From: Treponema sp. UBA1793
GTDB lineage: Bacteria > Spirochaetota > Spirochaetia > Treponematales > Treponemataceae
DNA length: 64,000 bases
Assembly: GCA_002314445.1 (NCBI GenBank)
Contig: DCFX01000055.1
Span: 1 to 64,000 of the forward strand
Reading direction: 5' to 3'
Part shown: piece by piece, positions 33,922 to 43,261 of the stretch
How the letters are laid out: each line of letters starts with the position of its first letter
How positions within the stretch are numbered: the stretch's first letter is position 1
Position numbers and translations under genes: made by a program
Notes under the pieces: generated by a model
Told to the model about the DNA's origin: nothing
Databases searched by the model: none
Seen by the model: the letters and a program-made list of their open reading frames with translations, nothing else

Positions 33922-34653
33922 ATGAGGAAAAATTACAAAATTGTGTTTATTCTTTGTTCTGTATTTATTTTGCTGTCCGGCTGCAGCGGTTTTACGGACA
34001 AAGGGGCTGTATTTGTTTCTTTCGACGGCTCTTCCCTGAACAGGAGTGCGGATTCTACAGATGCCGTTCTTACTGTAAAACTTATTAATGCAGAATCAGG
34101 ACAGGTATTAGGTACGGAAACAGAATCGTTTTCATCCTCCGATTCTCAAATAGAAATAAATTTTACTGCTGAAATAGGGCTCCGTGTTTATCTGCATGCC
34201 GAACTCACGCAGAATGAGACTGTTTCGGCTTCCGGCGATTCAACAACCGTTACGGTAAAAAATGAGACTGAAATTTCACTTGTCATGCAGTGGAAAAAAG
34301 GTTCCGTTGCTGTTTCCGTAACCCAGGGGGCGACACCGTCCGACGGTTATTCGTTCAACCTTGCGGTAACGTCTTCTGATTCTTCAGCATCTGTCGTTTC
34401 CGACAGCAGCAGCATTACCCTGTCTGCCGGCTATGCGTATTTGATTTCATTCAGCACGGAATTTTCCGGAACAGAAACTGCTTCTGACAGTCGTTCCCTC
34501 GTCCTTTACAGCGGCAGCGATTCCGTACTTTCGTCGGAAACAGGGACTGTAACTGTTCCTGCGTATTTTGTGGCAGGTACATACACTTTATATATGGAAG
34601 CAAATATAGGCGGCATATCGTATACCGGCCGTGAAACAATTATTGTTGAGTAA
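33922..34653 (+). CDS. Surface lipoprotein, Ser/Thr-rich, 243 residues
   Basis: Lipoprotein signal with lipobox LLSGC (Cys21). The mature part is rich in Ser, Thr and Val, with short alternating strands (DAVLTVKLINAESGQVLGTETESF; TYTLYMEANIGGISYTGRETI), suggesting beta-sandwich modules. No enzyme motif is seen. GAGG precedes the ATG. It is the first of four lipoprotein genes on the plus strand before the giant gene; a shared role at the cell surface is inferred from clustering and composition. The ending (AGTYTLYMEANIGGISYTGRE) resembles that of the next gene (AGTYYLHTAAKYNNFWYTNT). Confidence 0.78.
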   Translation: MRKNYKIVFILCSVFILLSGCSGFTDKGAVFVSFDGSSLNRSADSTDAVLTVKLINAESGQVLGTETESFSSSDSQIEINFTAEIGLRVYLHAELTQNETVSASGDSTTVTVKNETEISLVMQWKKGSVAVSVTQGATPSDGYSFNLAVTSSDSSASVVSDSSSITLSAGYAYLISFSTEFSGTETASDSRSLVLYSGSDSVLSSETGTVTVPAYFVAGTYTLYMEANIGGISYTGRETIIVE

Positions 34654-34707
34654 TATTTTAGAGAACTGCTGATTAAATCAGCGTATTCTTCAAGGATGAT
34701 AGTATTT

Positions 34708-36693
34708 ATGGGAAGAGTTAAATTTGAGGGACGTACCGTATGCATTGTGATTTCTGCCTGCGCTTTTTTGTGTGCGGCAGGTTGCAGCAATTTATTGAAT
34801 TCAAAGAACAGCAGTACGGCATCCGGTAACGGACCTGTTAAGGTATCCGTTGACGTATCGGTGGGAGATGCACGAGCTGCATATCCGTCGACGTTGACAG
34901 GTATTTCAGAACTTAAAGCGACTGCAGCGGATTCTTCAGGAACGTACGGTTCACAGACTGCCACAGCCGAAGTAACAGACGGATCGGCCGGCAGTCTTAA
35001 TTTTTCGTTAATGCCCTGCAGCTGGACTATTACCGTCGACGGTATGTACTCCGACGGAACGACTTCGACGATCCTGCTTACCGGCAGTACAGCGGTAACG
35101 ATTTCGGCGAACACGGACAGTACTGTTGCTGTAAAACTCCTTCCGGTGTCGCAGACGACGATAACAACAGGAAACGTTGCGCTCAGTTTCTATGACGACG
35201 ATAGTCTGAACTTTACGAAAGTGACAGCAGCACTTAATTCTGTCGATGGGACGAATATGGGCGGGACATCTTCAGCAGCAACGATCGACGGAAAGACATG
35301 CTATACATACTCTTTGTCGAACTATACTGCAGGTGCATACACCATTGTGTTCGCGTTCTTAAAAAACGAAACAACAGTTGGTTATTATATAGACAAAGTT
35401 GTGGTAGAACCTGGACTTACGACGGATAAATGGTACGTAACAAGTCCGGGTGGAACAACTGCCTGCGCATATATGACGATGACATCGTCCAACGTCCTGA
35501 GTGAAACTGCGGCCACATCTACGGTGTATGTGTCCGGATCCGGCGGCGTGCTTGGAGGCGGAGTTGACAGCAACAGCGGAACATTCGCAAGACCTCTTGC
35601 GTCACTGAGTGCTGCTCTTGGCAAATATTATTCAGGAACGACATCCTCCAATCCGTTCAAAATTATCCTGGACGGTACAGTAACACTGAGCGGAGAGGTT
35701 GAAACACTGACGCAGGATATGTATGTTAAGTTTATGCCGCTCGCACGCAGTACGGCAGATGCTGTAATTGCTGTCGGAGGTGAGTATGGAATCGAGTTTG
35801 TGTCCGACAATACGGAGACATCAGCTTCGTATACGGCGGAAATCACACTCGACGGCATATCGTTTACCGGGTATACCAGAGGCGCTGTAGAAGCGTCCGG
35901 TTCAAAGATGATGCTGACCGTACAGGACTGTACATTTACACCTTCTTCGTCCGTAACGGCTGCAGATACATTCAGTATAGAACCCGTTGTAAACAAATTT
36001 ATTCTTAACGGAACAAATACATTTAACAGTTCTCCCGTAAACCTTGCGAAATTTGAAAACTGCAGTACGTCGGCCGACAGCAGCAACTCGTTTATTACGC
36101 TCGGAACGGACATCAGTGTATCGGCGGATTCTATCCCGGTGTATATAAACGGCGTTTCCGGTTCGGATACGCAGAAAATTGTCGTAAAATCCGGCGGAAC
36201 GGCTCTTACTTCAACGGAGCTTGCATACTTCTCTGTAACACCTTCCTCCTGTTATTATTTGGCGCTTTCGTCCGACGGACTGTATGCATATCTGGTGGGT
36301 TCAAGTACGGCAACGGTTACAGCAACACTTGATACGCCGCTCAGTACGGTATATGCAGTGCCGTACCAGTCCACAGATACAGCTGCTACTATTGCGCAGT
36401 ACATTTCAGACGGTGCAGTCACGCTTTCTGCAGGCAGTACAATTTATGCTGCCGCAGTTCAGGTATCGGGAACAACATATTCTGTATTATCCGGTGTATC
36501 TTCGTACAGCATGATTCTGTACGACGCTTCCGGCGTTTCTCTGTCGGATACATATACAGCACTGAAGATGGATTCTGCAACCCATTCCATCACGCTTCCG
36601 GCGTGGATGCCTGCAGGTACGTATTATCTGCATACTGCTGCGAAATACAATAATTTCTGGTATACGAATACATTTAAAATTACAGTAGAGTAA
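34708..36693 (+). CDS. Large surface lipoprotein, paralogue of the next gene
   Basis: A 661-residue protein. The ATG at 34708 is chosen over one 12 nt upstream because the latter abuts AAGG. Lipobox LCAAGC (Cys26). It has an N-terminal beta domain (SWTITVDGMYSDGTTS ... AGAYTIVFAFLKNETTVGYYIDKVVVEPGLTTDKWYV). A segment with SGSGG...VDSNSGTFARPLASLSAAL follows, a pattern seen at the start of right-handed beta-helix (DUF1565-like) regions, and then strand-rich repeats. The same order occurs in the 36743 gene, so these are tandem paralogues. Binding or structural role; no catalytic residues recognised. Confidence 0.8.
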   Translation: MGRVKFEGRTVCIVISACAFLCAAGCSNLLNSKNSSTASGNGPVKVSVDVSVGDARAAYPSTLTGISELKATAADSSGTYGSQTATAEVTDGSAGSLNFSLMPCSWTITVDGMYSDGTTSTILLTGSTAVTISANTDSTVAVKLLPVSQTTITTGNVALSFYDDDSLNFTKVTAALNSVDGTNMGGTSSAATIDGKTCYTYSLSNYTAGAYTIVFAFLKNETTVGYYIDKVVVEPGLTTDKWYVTSPGGTTACAYMTMTSSNVLSETAATSTVYVSGSGGVLGGGVDSNSGTFARPLASLSAALGKYYSGTTSSNPFKIILDGTVTLSGEVETLTQDMYVKFMPLARSTADAVIAVGGEYGIEFVSDNTETSASYTAEITLDGISFTGYTRGAVEASGSKMMLTVQDCTFTPSSSVTAADTFSIEPVVNKFILNGTNTFNSSPVNLAKFENCSTSADSSNSFITLGTDISVSADSIPVYINGVSGSDTQKIVVKSGGTALTSTELAYFSVTPSSCYYLALSSDGLYAYLVGSSTATVTATLDTPLSTVYAVPYQSTDTAATIAQYISDGAVTLSAGSTIYAAAVQVSGTTYSVLSGVSSYSMILYDASGVSLSDTYTALKMDSATHSITLPAWMPAGTYYLHTAAKYNNFWYTNTFKITVE

Positions 36694-36742
36694 TGTTCCG
36701 GGCTGTAATGTACGCAGGACTCATTCTGCGGGGGATTTGTAA

Positions 36743-39514
36743 ATGAAGGCGATGAAAATTTTACTATACAGGTTCATTCCGGCTGCTGCGGCAGTACTGC
36801 TGCTTGCAGGCTGTACCCAGCTGCTTCAGAATACCGGTGGCACAGCTTCGTCCGGTACGGACGGATACAGCACGATAAAACTTGTTCTGGCTCCTGAGGA
36901 AAATACACCGGCAGTTTCGGAATCTGTGTCATCAACGGCGCTTGTGCGGTCTGCATATCCGTCGTCGCTCGACAGTTCCATGCTGTACAATGTAACGGCG
37001 CTTGAAAGCGGAGCATCGTCTTCAATAGATTGCACAGTTTCTGTAACTGACGCAGTTCTTTCGTTTTCACTCCTTTCGGGAAAAACGTGGACAATAACGG
37101 TTACCGCATACGGCTCATCCGACACAACACATACAACGCCTCTTCTTACCGGAACGGCTGAGGTTACGCTCAGTACGAACCAGACATCCGCTTCTCAGAC
37201 GGTCAGTCTGCTGCCCGCAGACGGTACGACAAGTACCGGTACAATCAGCCTGCAGATGACGGACGGCACGACAGCTAAAACGATAAGCTCGATTACGGCT
37301 AAATATACTGTTGCAGGAGCGATGTATACGACAGCACTTACCGGTTCGAGCAGCGTCGGCTGGACATTCTCCCACGGAACGGAAGGTACGGCCGCCGACG
37401 CTTCAATTGCAGCCGGTACGTACGATGTTGTCTTTTATTTTTACGACAGTGGCAGTGCGCTTGTCGGTTGGTATGCCGATAAAATAGCCGTTTATCCGGG
37501 ACTTACCACAGATAAATGGTACGTAAGCGGTAGTACCGGCTCGGACACGCTTTCCGTAACGGACAGTATGCTGAGTACTCCCGATTCCAATACATACTTT
37601 GTGTCGGGCACAGGGGGTGCCTTTACGGGAAGCGATTCAAACAGCGGCACTGTTATTTCAGAACCGTTTGCGACGCTTTCCGCGGCGCTTTCCGCCGTGA
37701 ACGATGTGAACGACGGAATTTCTGCCTATAAAATATATCTAGACGGGACGCTTACGGAAACGGAACAGACTGCAGACAACGTCGGTCTGGGGTACTGCGA
37801 ACGGATTTATCCGGGGAAAAATCTTACATTGTCGATTATCGGCATAGGTGGTGCGGCAGTGCTTGACGCGTCGGCAGTGAGTGGTTCAAATCTTATAACG
37901 CTCCTGTCCGTCACAAGCGGAACCGATAATTACACGGTAAACTTCACACTCAAGGACCTTACGCTTAAATGTCCGCCGGGTACTTCGGATGGTGAAGCAT
38001 ACGGTGTGTTTGCACAGAGTTATTACGGCAGCGGTTCGCTGCTTACGCTTTCCGATTGTACCGTCGAGGCTGATTCAGAGTATGCCAGGCCTGTATGTAT
38101 ACTCCCGAGCGAGAACAGTTATATACCGCTTACTCTGACCGGAAAAACAGCGCTTAACGCTTCCGGTTCTTCCCTCGTCGCTCTGCGTTCATACGGAGCG
38201 GTGACGCTGGATTCGACGGATATAAGCATTACCGGTGTTCTGCAGGCGGGATCTATCGTGGTAAACGCTGTGCCGTCGGCTTCCATTACCGTTGAACCGT
38301 ACTCTTCCGCAGCGACATCGGCAGTAACGCTTTTTTCAGGTGACAGTACACAATCCGTCTCCGGTAATATTTCGTCATTCCCGCTGTGGGATACCACGAA
38401 CTATTACTACACGGGTAGCTGTGATGTTATGCCCGTGCAGACATTCTCATGGAACGGATCGTCAAATGTTTCTGCAACAATAACGTATGCAGGAACATCG
38501 TATGATGTTTTTACAGCAGATAATTCCGTAATCGATGGCTATTTCTGTACTGCTGTTGACAGTAACGGTCAGATATATGTTATGTACTACAGCAGCACTT
38601 TCACGGTCTATACGGCTGGTGAAAGTTATTCCGTGGACGTCGGGAGCTGTGATTTAAATTGCTGTAGCGGATCAATGTGTGTCCTTACTGACGGCAGTCT
38701 GCTTTTTGCGCGCAGTAGTTACTCTAACACCCTGTGTGAACTTACCCTGAGCGGCGGAACATACAGCTGTACGGATGTTACGCTTACAGACAGTGATAAT
38801 ACGGACGGGCCATGCATAACTTCACTTGCTGCGGAGGAGAACAACAGTACGCAATACGTGTTCTATACGTATACGGATACAAGCAGTGAGCCGTGTATAC
38901 CGAAACTGGCATGTGCAGTCCTGTCCAGTACCGCGCTTACGAAAGAATGGGCGGAATCTGTTTCCATTTCCGACGTATACTGCAGCATGGTAAGTATTAA
39001 AGACATGACCGTCGGATTTGACGGAAATCTGTATATGTTGCTGTCGGATAAATCTACAGTAGACTTTATACTGAACAATAGTCTGTATCTTACTTATAGA
39101 GGTGCGCTTGTCTGTGCCGGAAGTGCACAGTCGCTTGCTTCCGATACAGCTCCTTCTTCTCTTTCGCTTACTTCGTACGGATGGCGCAGCAGTTCTAACG
39201 GAACCACGCAGTGTACTGCCAGCGGATATGAGTCGTCTGCTATATCGATTTATGCATCATCAAGTGATTCTTATACTGATGATCAGTATCTTACGGGACC
39301 TGTCAGGTTCCTGGGGCTGACGCTGAAGCAGATTACAATGGCCGATTACGGTATATATGTGAACGGGACAAGTTATAATACAAAATCAGGAACTGCGGTA
39401 TTTACACTGGACGCCGGCACTCTGGATCTGGCTGCAACAGATTCCGGAGTATACGGAGAATATATCAGCGGAACCATTTCGACATATTCTTCCAGTTACC
39501 AGCCTATGAACTAG
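36743..39514 (+). CDS. Very large surface lipoprotein, 923 residues
   Basis: Signal peptide with lipobox LLAGC (Cys24). The first 320 residues follow the layout of the upstream paralogue: KTWTITVTAYGSSDTTHTTPLLTG, then GTYDVVFYFYDSGSALVGWYADKIAVYPGLTTDKWYV, then VSGTGGAFTGSDSNSGT...EPFATLSAAL. A beta-helix-like section follows (VNFTLKDLTLKC ... LTLSDCTVEAD). The last 350 residues differ and contain repeating Tyr/Ser-rich blades (FCTAVDSNGQIYVMYYSS; GCMLTDGSLLFARSS-like), possibly a beta-propeller. It is likely surface exposed; function unknown. It ends before a 990-nt region without an intact gene. Confidence 0.8.
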   Translation: MKAMKILLYRFIPAAAAVLLLAGCTQLLQNTGGTASSGTDGYSTIKLVLAPEENTPAVSESVSSTALVRSAYPSSLDSSMLYNVTALESGASSSIDCTVSVTDAVLSFSLLSGKTWTITVTAYGSSDTTHTTPLLTGTAEVTLSTNQTSASQTVSLLPADGTTSTGTISLQMTDGTTAKTISSITAKYTVAGAMYTTALTGSSSVGWTFSHGTEGTAADASIAAGTYDVVFYFYDSGSALVGWYADKIAVYPGLTTDKWYVSGSTGSDTLSVTDSMLSTPDSNTYFVSGTGGAFTGSDSNSGTVISEPFATLSAALSAVNDVNDGISAYKIYLDGTLTETEQTADNVGLGYCERIYPGKNLTLSIIGIGGAAVLDASAVSGSNLITLLSVTSGTDNYTVNFTLKDLTLKCPPGTSDGEAYGVFAQSYYGSGSLLTLSDCTVEADSEYARPVCILPSENSYIPLTLTGKTALNASGSSLVALRSYGAVTLDSTDISITGVLQAGSIVVNAVPSASITVEPYSSAATSAVTLFSGDSTQSVSGNISSFPLWDTTNYYYTGSCDVMPVQTFSWNGSSNVSATITYAGTSYDVFTADNSVIDGYFCTAVDSNGQIYVMYYSSTFTVYTAGESYSVDVGSCDLNCCSGSMCVLTDGSLLFARSSYSNTLCELTLSGGTYSCTDVTLTDSDNTDGPCITSLAAEENNSTQYVFYTYTDTSSEPCIPKLACAVLSSTALTKEWAESVSISDVYCSMVSIKDMTVGFDGNLYMLLSDKSTVDFILNNSLYLTYRGALVCAGSAQSLASDTAPSSLSLTSYGWRSSSNGTTQCTASGYESSAISIYASSSDSYTDDQYLTGPVRFLGLTLKQITMADYGIYVNGTSYNTKSGTAVFTLDAGTLDLAATDSGVYGEYISGTISTYSSSYQPMN

Positions 39515-39613
39515 CAGGTATCGGTTTATATGTTGAGGATGCCTGATGAGACCGGCTTGGCGGAAGAAAGACTGCCGGATATACGCAGAGTGAGGCTGTA
39601 TACGTAGAAAATC

Positions 39614-40090
39614 TTATAATACTGCAATCTCGTCTTCAGAAAGACCCGTACACTGTACTATGGTTGCAACCGGAATGGATGCTTTTTTCATGTCGAGTGC
39701 AGTATTCCTGTCCCGTTACTTCACGGTCCAATTCACGTTTCCACAAAATCCAGTCACTGCTGATTTTATCAAGTGTTTTTTTTGGCTTCCATAATATTCC
39801 CTTCTGCTGACGTCAGCTGGTCTATGTATTTCTGCTTTGCAGGGTTGTCTGTATTTAAGAAAAATTTACACCATTTTTCAATCGAATTCAAGTTTTTAAG
39901 CAGATTCCCATTATTATTTTTCATCTGATACATATTCACCGCGGATCTGACGTCTCTGTCGAACGTAAAGTTCAGCAGGGATATCTGGTAGACTTTGGGA
40001 ATCTGAAGCCAGGCGTCTCCTCTTAAAAATACGGTAGTAAGGTGACGTGCGCTTAAATATTCGGCCCGTGCACCAAATGAATGATATTTG
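39614..40090 (-). pseudogene. Remnant of an Rpn / PD-(D/E)XK nuclease-transposase family gene
   Basis: On the minus strand the sequence KYHSFGARAEYLSARHLTTV, continuing with IPKVYQISLLNFTF, reads in one frame, ending in a stop at 39769-39771 just after a run of eight A. One base out, the expected continuation TLDKISSDWILWKRELDREV is found. In a third frame KKASIPVATIVQCTGLSEDEIAVL runs to the stop at 39614-39616. Together these make the middle and end of a recombination-promoting nuclease (Rpn) type protein. The N-terminal catalytic part is missing; upstream lies a palindromic patch. It therefore has at least two frameshifts and a 5' truncation. Confidence 0.7.
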
Positions 40091-40101
40091 TTTACTCCCT
40101 G

Positions 40102-40302
40102 CCTATCAGCCCTGCGGGCTGTTTCTTATAGGAATTTATCTGACTCGCCGCTTATGCGGCTGGCGAATCAACGTCAGCTGCTTCTCCGTGCCTTTTCTGT
40201 TGACGAAGGACCGCACTGGTGCACGCTGATTCACGACGGTGGAACGGGCATACACAGGCTCAGGGTTCAGGGTGAACCAGTCCATGGGTTTACCCTGAAC
40301 CC
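40102..40302. repeat. Cluster of palindromes in the 39515-40504 gene-poor region
   Basis: Three hairpins in 200 nt. CAGCCC/GGGCTG within CCTAT...ATAGG lies at 40102-40132. CGCCGC...GCGGC(T)GGCG lies at about 40146-40165. GGGTTCAGGGTGAACC (40263-40278) pairs with GGTTTACCCTGAACCC (40287-40302) with one G-U. The word CCTGAACC recurs at about 40332 and 40362. Nothing coding is supported between 40100 and 40504; 39515-39613 shows nothing recognisable. Confidence 0.5.
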
Positions 40303-40504
40303 GTGTCAGGAAACAGGGTAGACCAGCCCTTTGATTCAGCCTGAACCCGTATAAGAGAGCAGCCTGAACCAGGTGCAGATCACTGACTGCAAAATCTCTA
40401 TGCAATCCGGTATCAGTCCTGAAAAAGGCATATTTTGAATTATACTTAAGATGATGTTGTGCTCCTTCTGTATCATACTTTTATGTAAGAGGAGAGATTG
40501 GTAT

Positions 40505-42934
40505 ATGAGAAAGTTTATTACAGTTTTTACCGGTTGCTGTTGTTTATGTGTGCTTGCAACCGCATGTTCAAATCTCGGTAATAGTACAGGAAAAAACGAT
40601 GCAGTTGTATCGCTTGATTTACCTGCCGCTTTATTCGCATCGGAAACGACTACAGTCAGTACAGAATATACAGTAACCGCCAGACTGTCCGATGCCGATT
40701 CCGGCGAAGTAGTTGAAACACTCAGCGATACAGTTGTATCAGGTGATTCTGTAACGCTTACTTTTTCTCCTGTCGCAGCGGGACGCGCCGTCATATTGAG
40801 TATCAGCGTATATGACAATGACAGCAAGACACTGTATATGAGCGGCAGTTCCGCCCGGTACGTTGTTGTTGAGGGAGATCAGTCTCTTGATATAACGCTG
40901 ACGAAAGCGGGCGGAGGAGAGACGACTGGGACAGGTATTATAAACGGAACCGCGAAATATGCCGACGGAAATACAAGCAGTGAAGGCATAGTCGTGTTCA
41001 TTGAAAAAAATGAAACTGCGGCTGCCGGCAGCAGTTTTGCTTTATCGCAGAAAAATATTTCGACAGTTTCTGCCCGTTCAGCCTCAGCAAGCACAAGTAC
41101 TACTGCGGATTATGTTATAAATAATGCCGTTGCCATAGCACAGACTGGCAGCGACGGTAAATTTGAGTTCACAAAACTTGCAGCGGGCAGTTATACAGTT
41201 TATGCAGTCTCATCTAATATATCGCTTGACAGGGCTGCATACAGTACCATTACGATAACAGACGGTGACAGTCAGACGGTATCGCTTGAACTGACGGCGA
41301 CAGGCAGTATTTCCGGAACAGTGCTGCTTAACGGAAATACTACCGGAAACAGCGGTATATTCGTGTACGTTCCGGGAACAAGCTGGATCGCCCTTACAGG
41401 TGATTCCGGCAGTTTTACCATAGCAAACGTACCGGTGAGCAGTACGGCTTATGCGCTTGCCGTGAGTTATAACGGAAAGGTCCGCACGTTTGCCGCCGGC
41501 AGCGATTCGGCTACGACTGTAACGGTAACGGCCGGGAGTACGGTAAATGCAGGGACAATGAGCCTGGCGACGACGGGGATAAAGCATTATTTTACGGATT
41601 CCAGCGGAACGGTAAGTACAACGAATTATGTACAGGCAACAAAGAACGGACTCATGTTCGTTCTGACTGATTTGCCTGATAATACTGTAGCTTTTGGCCT
41701 CGGGTTCTCCGGATATACTGACGCTTCCGGAACATATCATGATTTTTACGGTGATTTTTATGTTGATAAAGTGGATTACGGTAAAACAGTTGCCGAACAG
41801 AAAGACATTACTACACTTGCATACATCTACAAGCTTGTCAGTCCGGATGTTACTTATAAGAATGTATATGTAGTTTTGTTTGATTCTACATGGACTCAGC
41901 TTGTAAAATATTCTGCAGAGAATGTTCTTTCCATCGGTGGATATGGTTCAATAAGTGTTTCCAATACCAATGAATTATCACTGAACTGGGATCCCGATAC
42001 TTTTACTTTGTCTATGAGTGGAGTTCCGGGACTTGATCTTGATAACTACTACGGAGATACTGTTGCTTCATATTATTGCGAAATGCAGATTACGGCATCG
42101 GATGGTACAAGCGATACTTTTAGTGAAGAAAATTACAATGAAATGTCCATTGTTCTAACCGACAAACTTTCTGCAAGTATGCTTGAAAAAATATGCGGTA
42201 AGTCGGATGTAAAGATGTCTGTAGCCTATAAAGTAAAACTTAAGGAAGATATGTCTGATACACGGGAAAATTCTTCCAACTATAATATCTATGGAATTAC
42301 ATTAAAGAATCAGACGGTAAATGCGTTTGCTCCGACTATAACGCTTGACGCAAACGGCGGAACGTTCACTCCTGTATCAGGCGGTACGGCAGTATCTGCT
42401 TTGACGATTTCTTCAGACAGCAGCGGTACGGCACTTACCACTGAAATGACATTTGCGGAAGTGAAAAGTATTTTAGATGCAGTATATACACTTTCATATA
42501 CAACAGGCGGTATTTCTGCGGATGACAGCCCGTACTGTACTGATTCAAGCGGAGCTGTTATTTCTGTAAGCGATACAACTAAAACCCTTGGCTATACGAA
42601 TTATAAAATTGTATTCCATTGGACGCTGCATCTTACGTCGGATAACTATGGAACAGGCTGGACAGGAACATATGCTACGAAAGATTCTACGAATACAATC
42701 AGTCTGTCGAGTACCCTGATTGCAGCATATACGGCCAGTTCTTCAGCTGTACTGACTGTTACAGCAACCGGCAGTCCTTCCGTTTATTATGAATACAATG
42801 GAACAAAATATTATCTTTCCTGCGACAGTTCTTCCGGCAGCACATATATATACACACTCCCTTTGTCGTATGATATGTATATTACAGGCAGCGATGTTAC
42901 TATAAGTTCCGTAACGATTGCTTCTCAAAATTAG
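40505..42934 (+). CDS. Large surface lipoprotein with carboxypeptidase-regulatory-like domains
   Basis: An 809-residue protein; the ATG at 40505 follows GAGGAGAG by about 9 nt. The lipobox is LATAC (Cys21), preceded by an unusual CCCLC run in the signal peptide. Two CarboxypepD_reg-like beta-sandwich modules are visible. One runs GTGIINGTAKYADGNTSSEGIVVFIE to FEFTKLAAGSYTVYAVS; the other runs GSISGTVLLNGNTTGNSGIFVYVPG to SFTIANVPVSSTAYALAV. The second half has InlB-repeat-like text (ITLDANGGTFTPVSGGTAVSAL) and more strands. It is a probable surface or adhesion protein. Its transcript should end at the terminator at 43114-43146. Confidence 0.8.
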   Translation: MRKFITVFTGCCCLCVLATACSNLGNSTGKNDAVVSLDLPAALFASETTTVSTEYTVTARLSDADSGEVVETLSDTVVSGDSVTLTFSPVAAGRAVILSISVYDNDSKTLYMSGSSARYVVVEGDQSLDITLTKAGGGETTGTGIINGTAKYADGNTSSEGIVVFIEKNETAAAGSSFALSQKNISTVSARSASASTSTTADYVINNAVAIAQTGSDGKFEFTKLAAGSYTVYAVSSNISLDRAAYSTITITDGDSQTVSLELTATGSISGTVLLNGNTTGNSGIFVYVPGTSWIALTGDSGSFTIANVPVSSTAYALAVSYNGKVRTFAAGSDSATTVTVTAGSTVNAGTMSLATTGIKHYFTDSSGTVSTTNYVQATKNGLMFVLTDLPDNTVAFGLGFSGYTDASGTYHDFYGDFYVDKVDYGKTVAEQKDITTLAYIYKLVSPDVTYKNVYVVLFDSTWTQLVKYSAENVLSIGGYGSISVSNTNELSLNWDPDTFTLSMSGVPGLDLDNYYGDTVASYYCEMQITASDGTSDTFSEENYNEMSIVLTDKLSASMLEKICGKSDVKMSVAYKVKLKEDMSDTRENSSNYNIYGITLKNQTVNAFAPTITLDANGGTFTPVSGGTAVSALTISSDSSGTALTTEMTFAEVKSILDAVYTLSYTTGGISADDSPYCTDSSGAVISVSDTTKTLGYTNYKIVFHWTLHLTSDNYGTGWTGTYATKDSTNTISLSSTLIAAYTASSSAVLTVTATGSPSVYYEYNGTKYYLSCDSSSGSTYIYTLPLSYDMYITGSDVTISSVTIASQN

Positions 42935-42972
42935 TAAGCGGGACACTTTCCGTTCTTACGTGATTTTCAGAA

Positions 42973-43004
42973 ACGTCCTAAACAGACATATCTGTTTAGG
43001 ACGT
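42973..43004. repeat. Perfect 14-bp hairpin after the lipoprotein gene
   Basis: ACGTCCTAAACAGA (42973-42986), loop CATA, TCTGTTTAGGACGT (42991-43004). No T-run follows. It may protect the 3' end of the message or be one end of a small repeat element. Confidence 0.6.
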
Positions 43005-43020
43005 GCGGAAGGTTTAATAC

Positions 43021-43110
43021 CTCGCCCCTTGGGGTGTATAAAAGGTCTTAAATCCCGACTGCGATACCTCTAGAGAACAATATACCCCGCTGCTTGCGGC
43101 GGGGTTATTG
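43021..43110. repeat. GC-rich stem-loop patch, possible transposon-end remnant
   Basis: CGCCCCTTGGGGTG (43024-43037) and CCCCGCTGCTTGCGGCGGGG (43085-43104) are two small hairpins about 50 nt apart. The layout (short hairpins near both ends and no ORF) is reminiscent of IS200/IS605-type ends or REP units, but no transposase gene is here. Together with the hairpin before and the terminator after, this is what the 327-nt space 42935-43261 holds. Confidence 0.35.
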
Positions 43111-43113
43111 ATT

Positions 43114-43146
43114 CCCCGGCTGTTTTACAGCCGGGTTTTTGTTTTA
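43114..43146 (+). terminator. Rho-independent terminator before the giant gene
   Basis: CCCGGCTG (43115-43122), loop TTTTA, CAGCCGGG (43128-43135), then TTTTTGTTTT. It separates the lipoprotein cluster from the giant gene. Confidence 0.88.
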
Positions 43147-43224
43147 TATTTGTGCTGTACCGTACCGATATTTGAAGGGAAGTACCATCTGTTTTTCCGT
43201 GCTGTACCTTACGGGATGTTGGTA

Positions 43225-43230
43225 TATAAT
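43225..43230 (+). promoter_or_regulatory. Candidate -10 box of the giant gene
   Basis: A perfect TATAAT lies 31 nt before the ATG of the giant gene; 17 nt upstream only a weak CTGTAC is seen. GGAGG sits 7 nt before the ATG. Confidence 0.4.
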
Positions 43231-43261
43231 AGTAAAAGAATAAGATTCTGGAGGCTTCTGC

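Noticed and set aside
40136..40405. Minus-strand open frame of 89 codons in the gene-poor region
   Set aside because: It is made of the palindromic repeats and has no start signal or recognisable fold.
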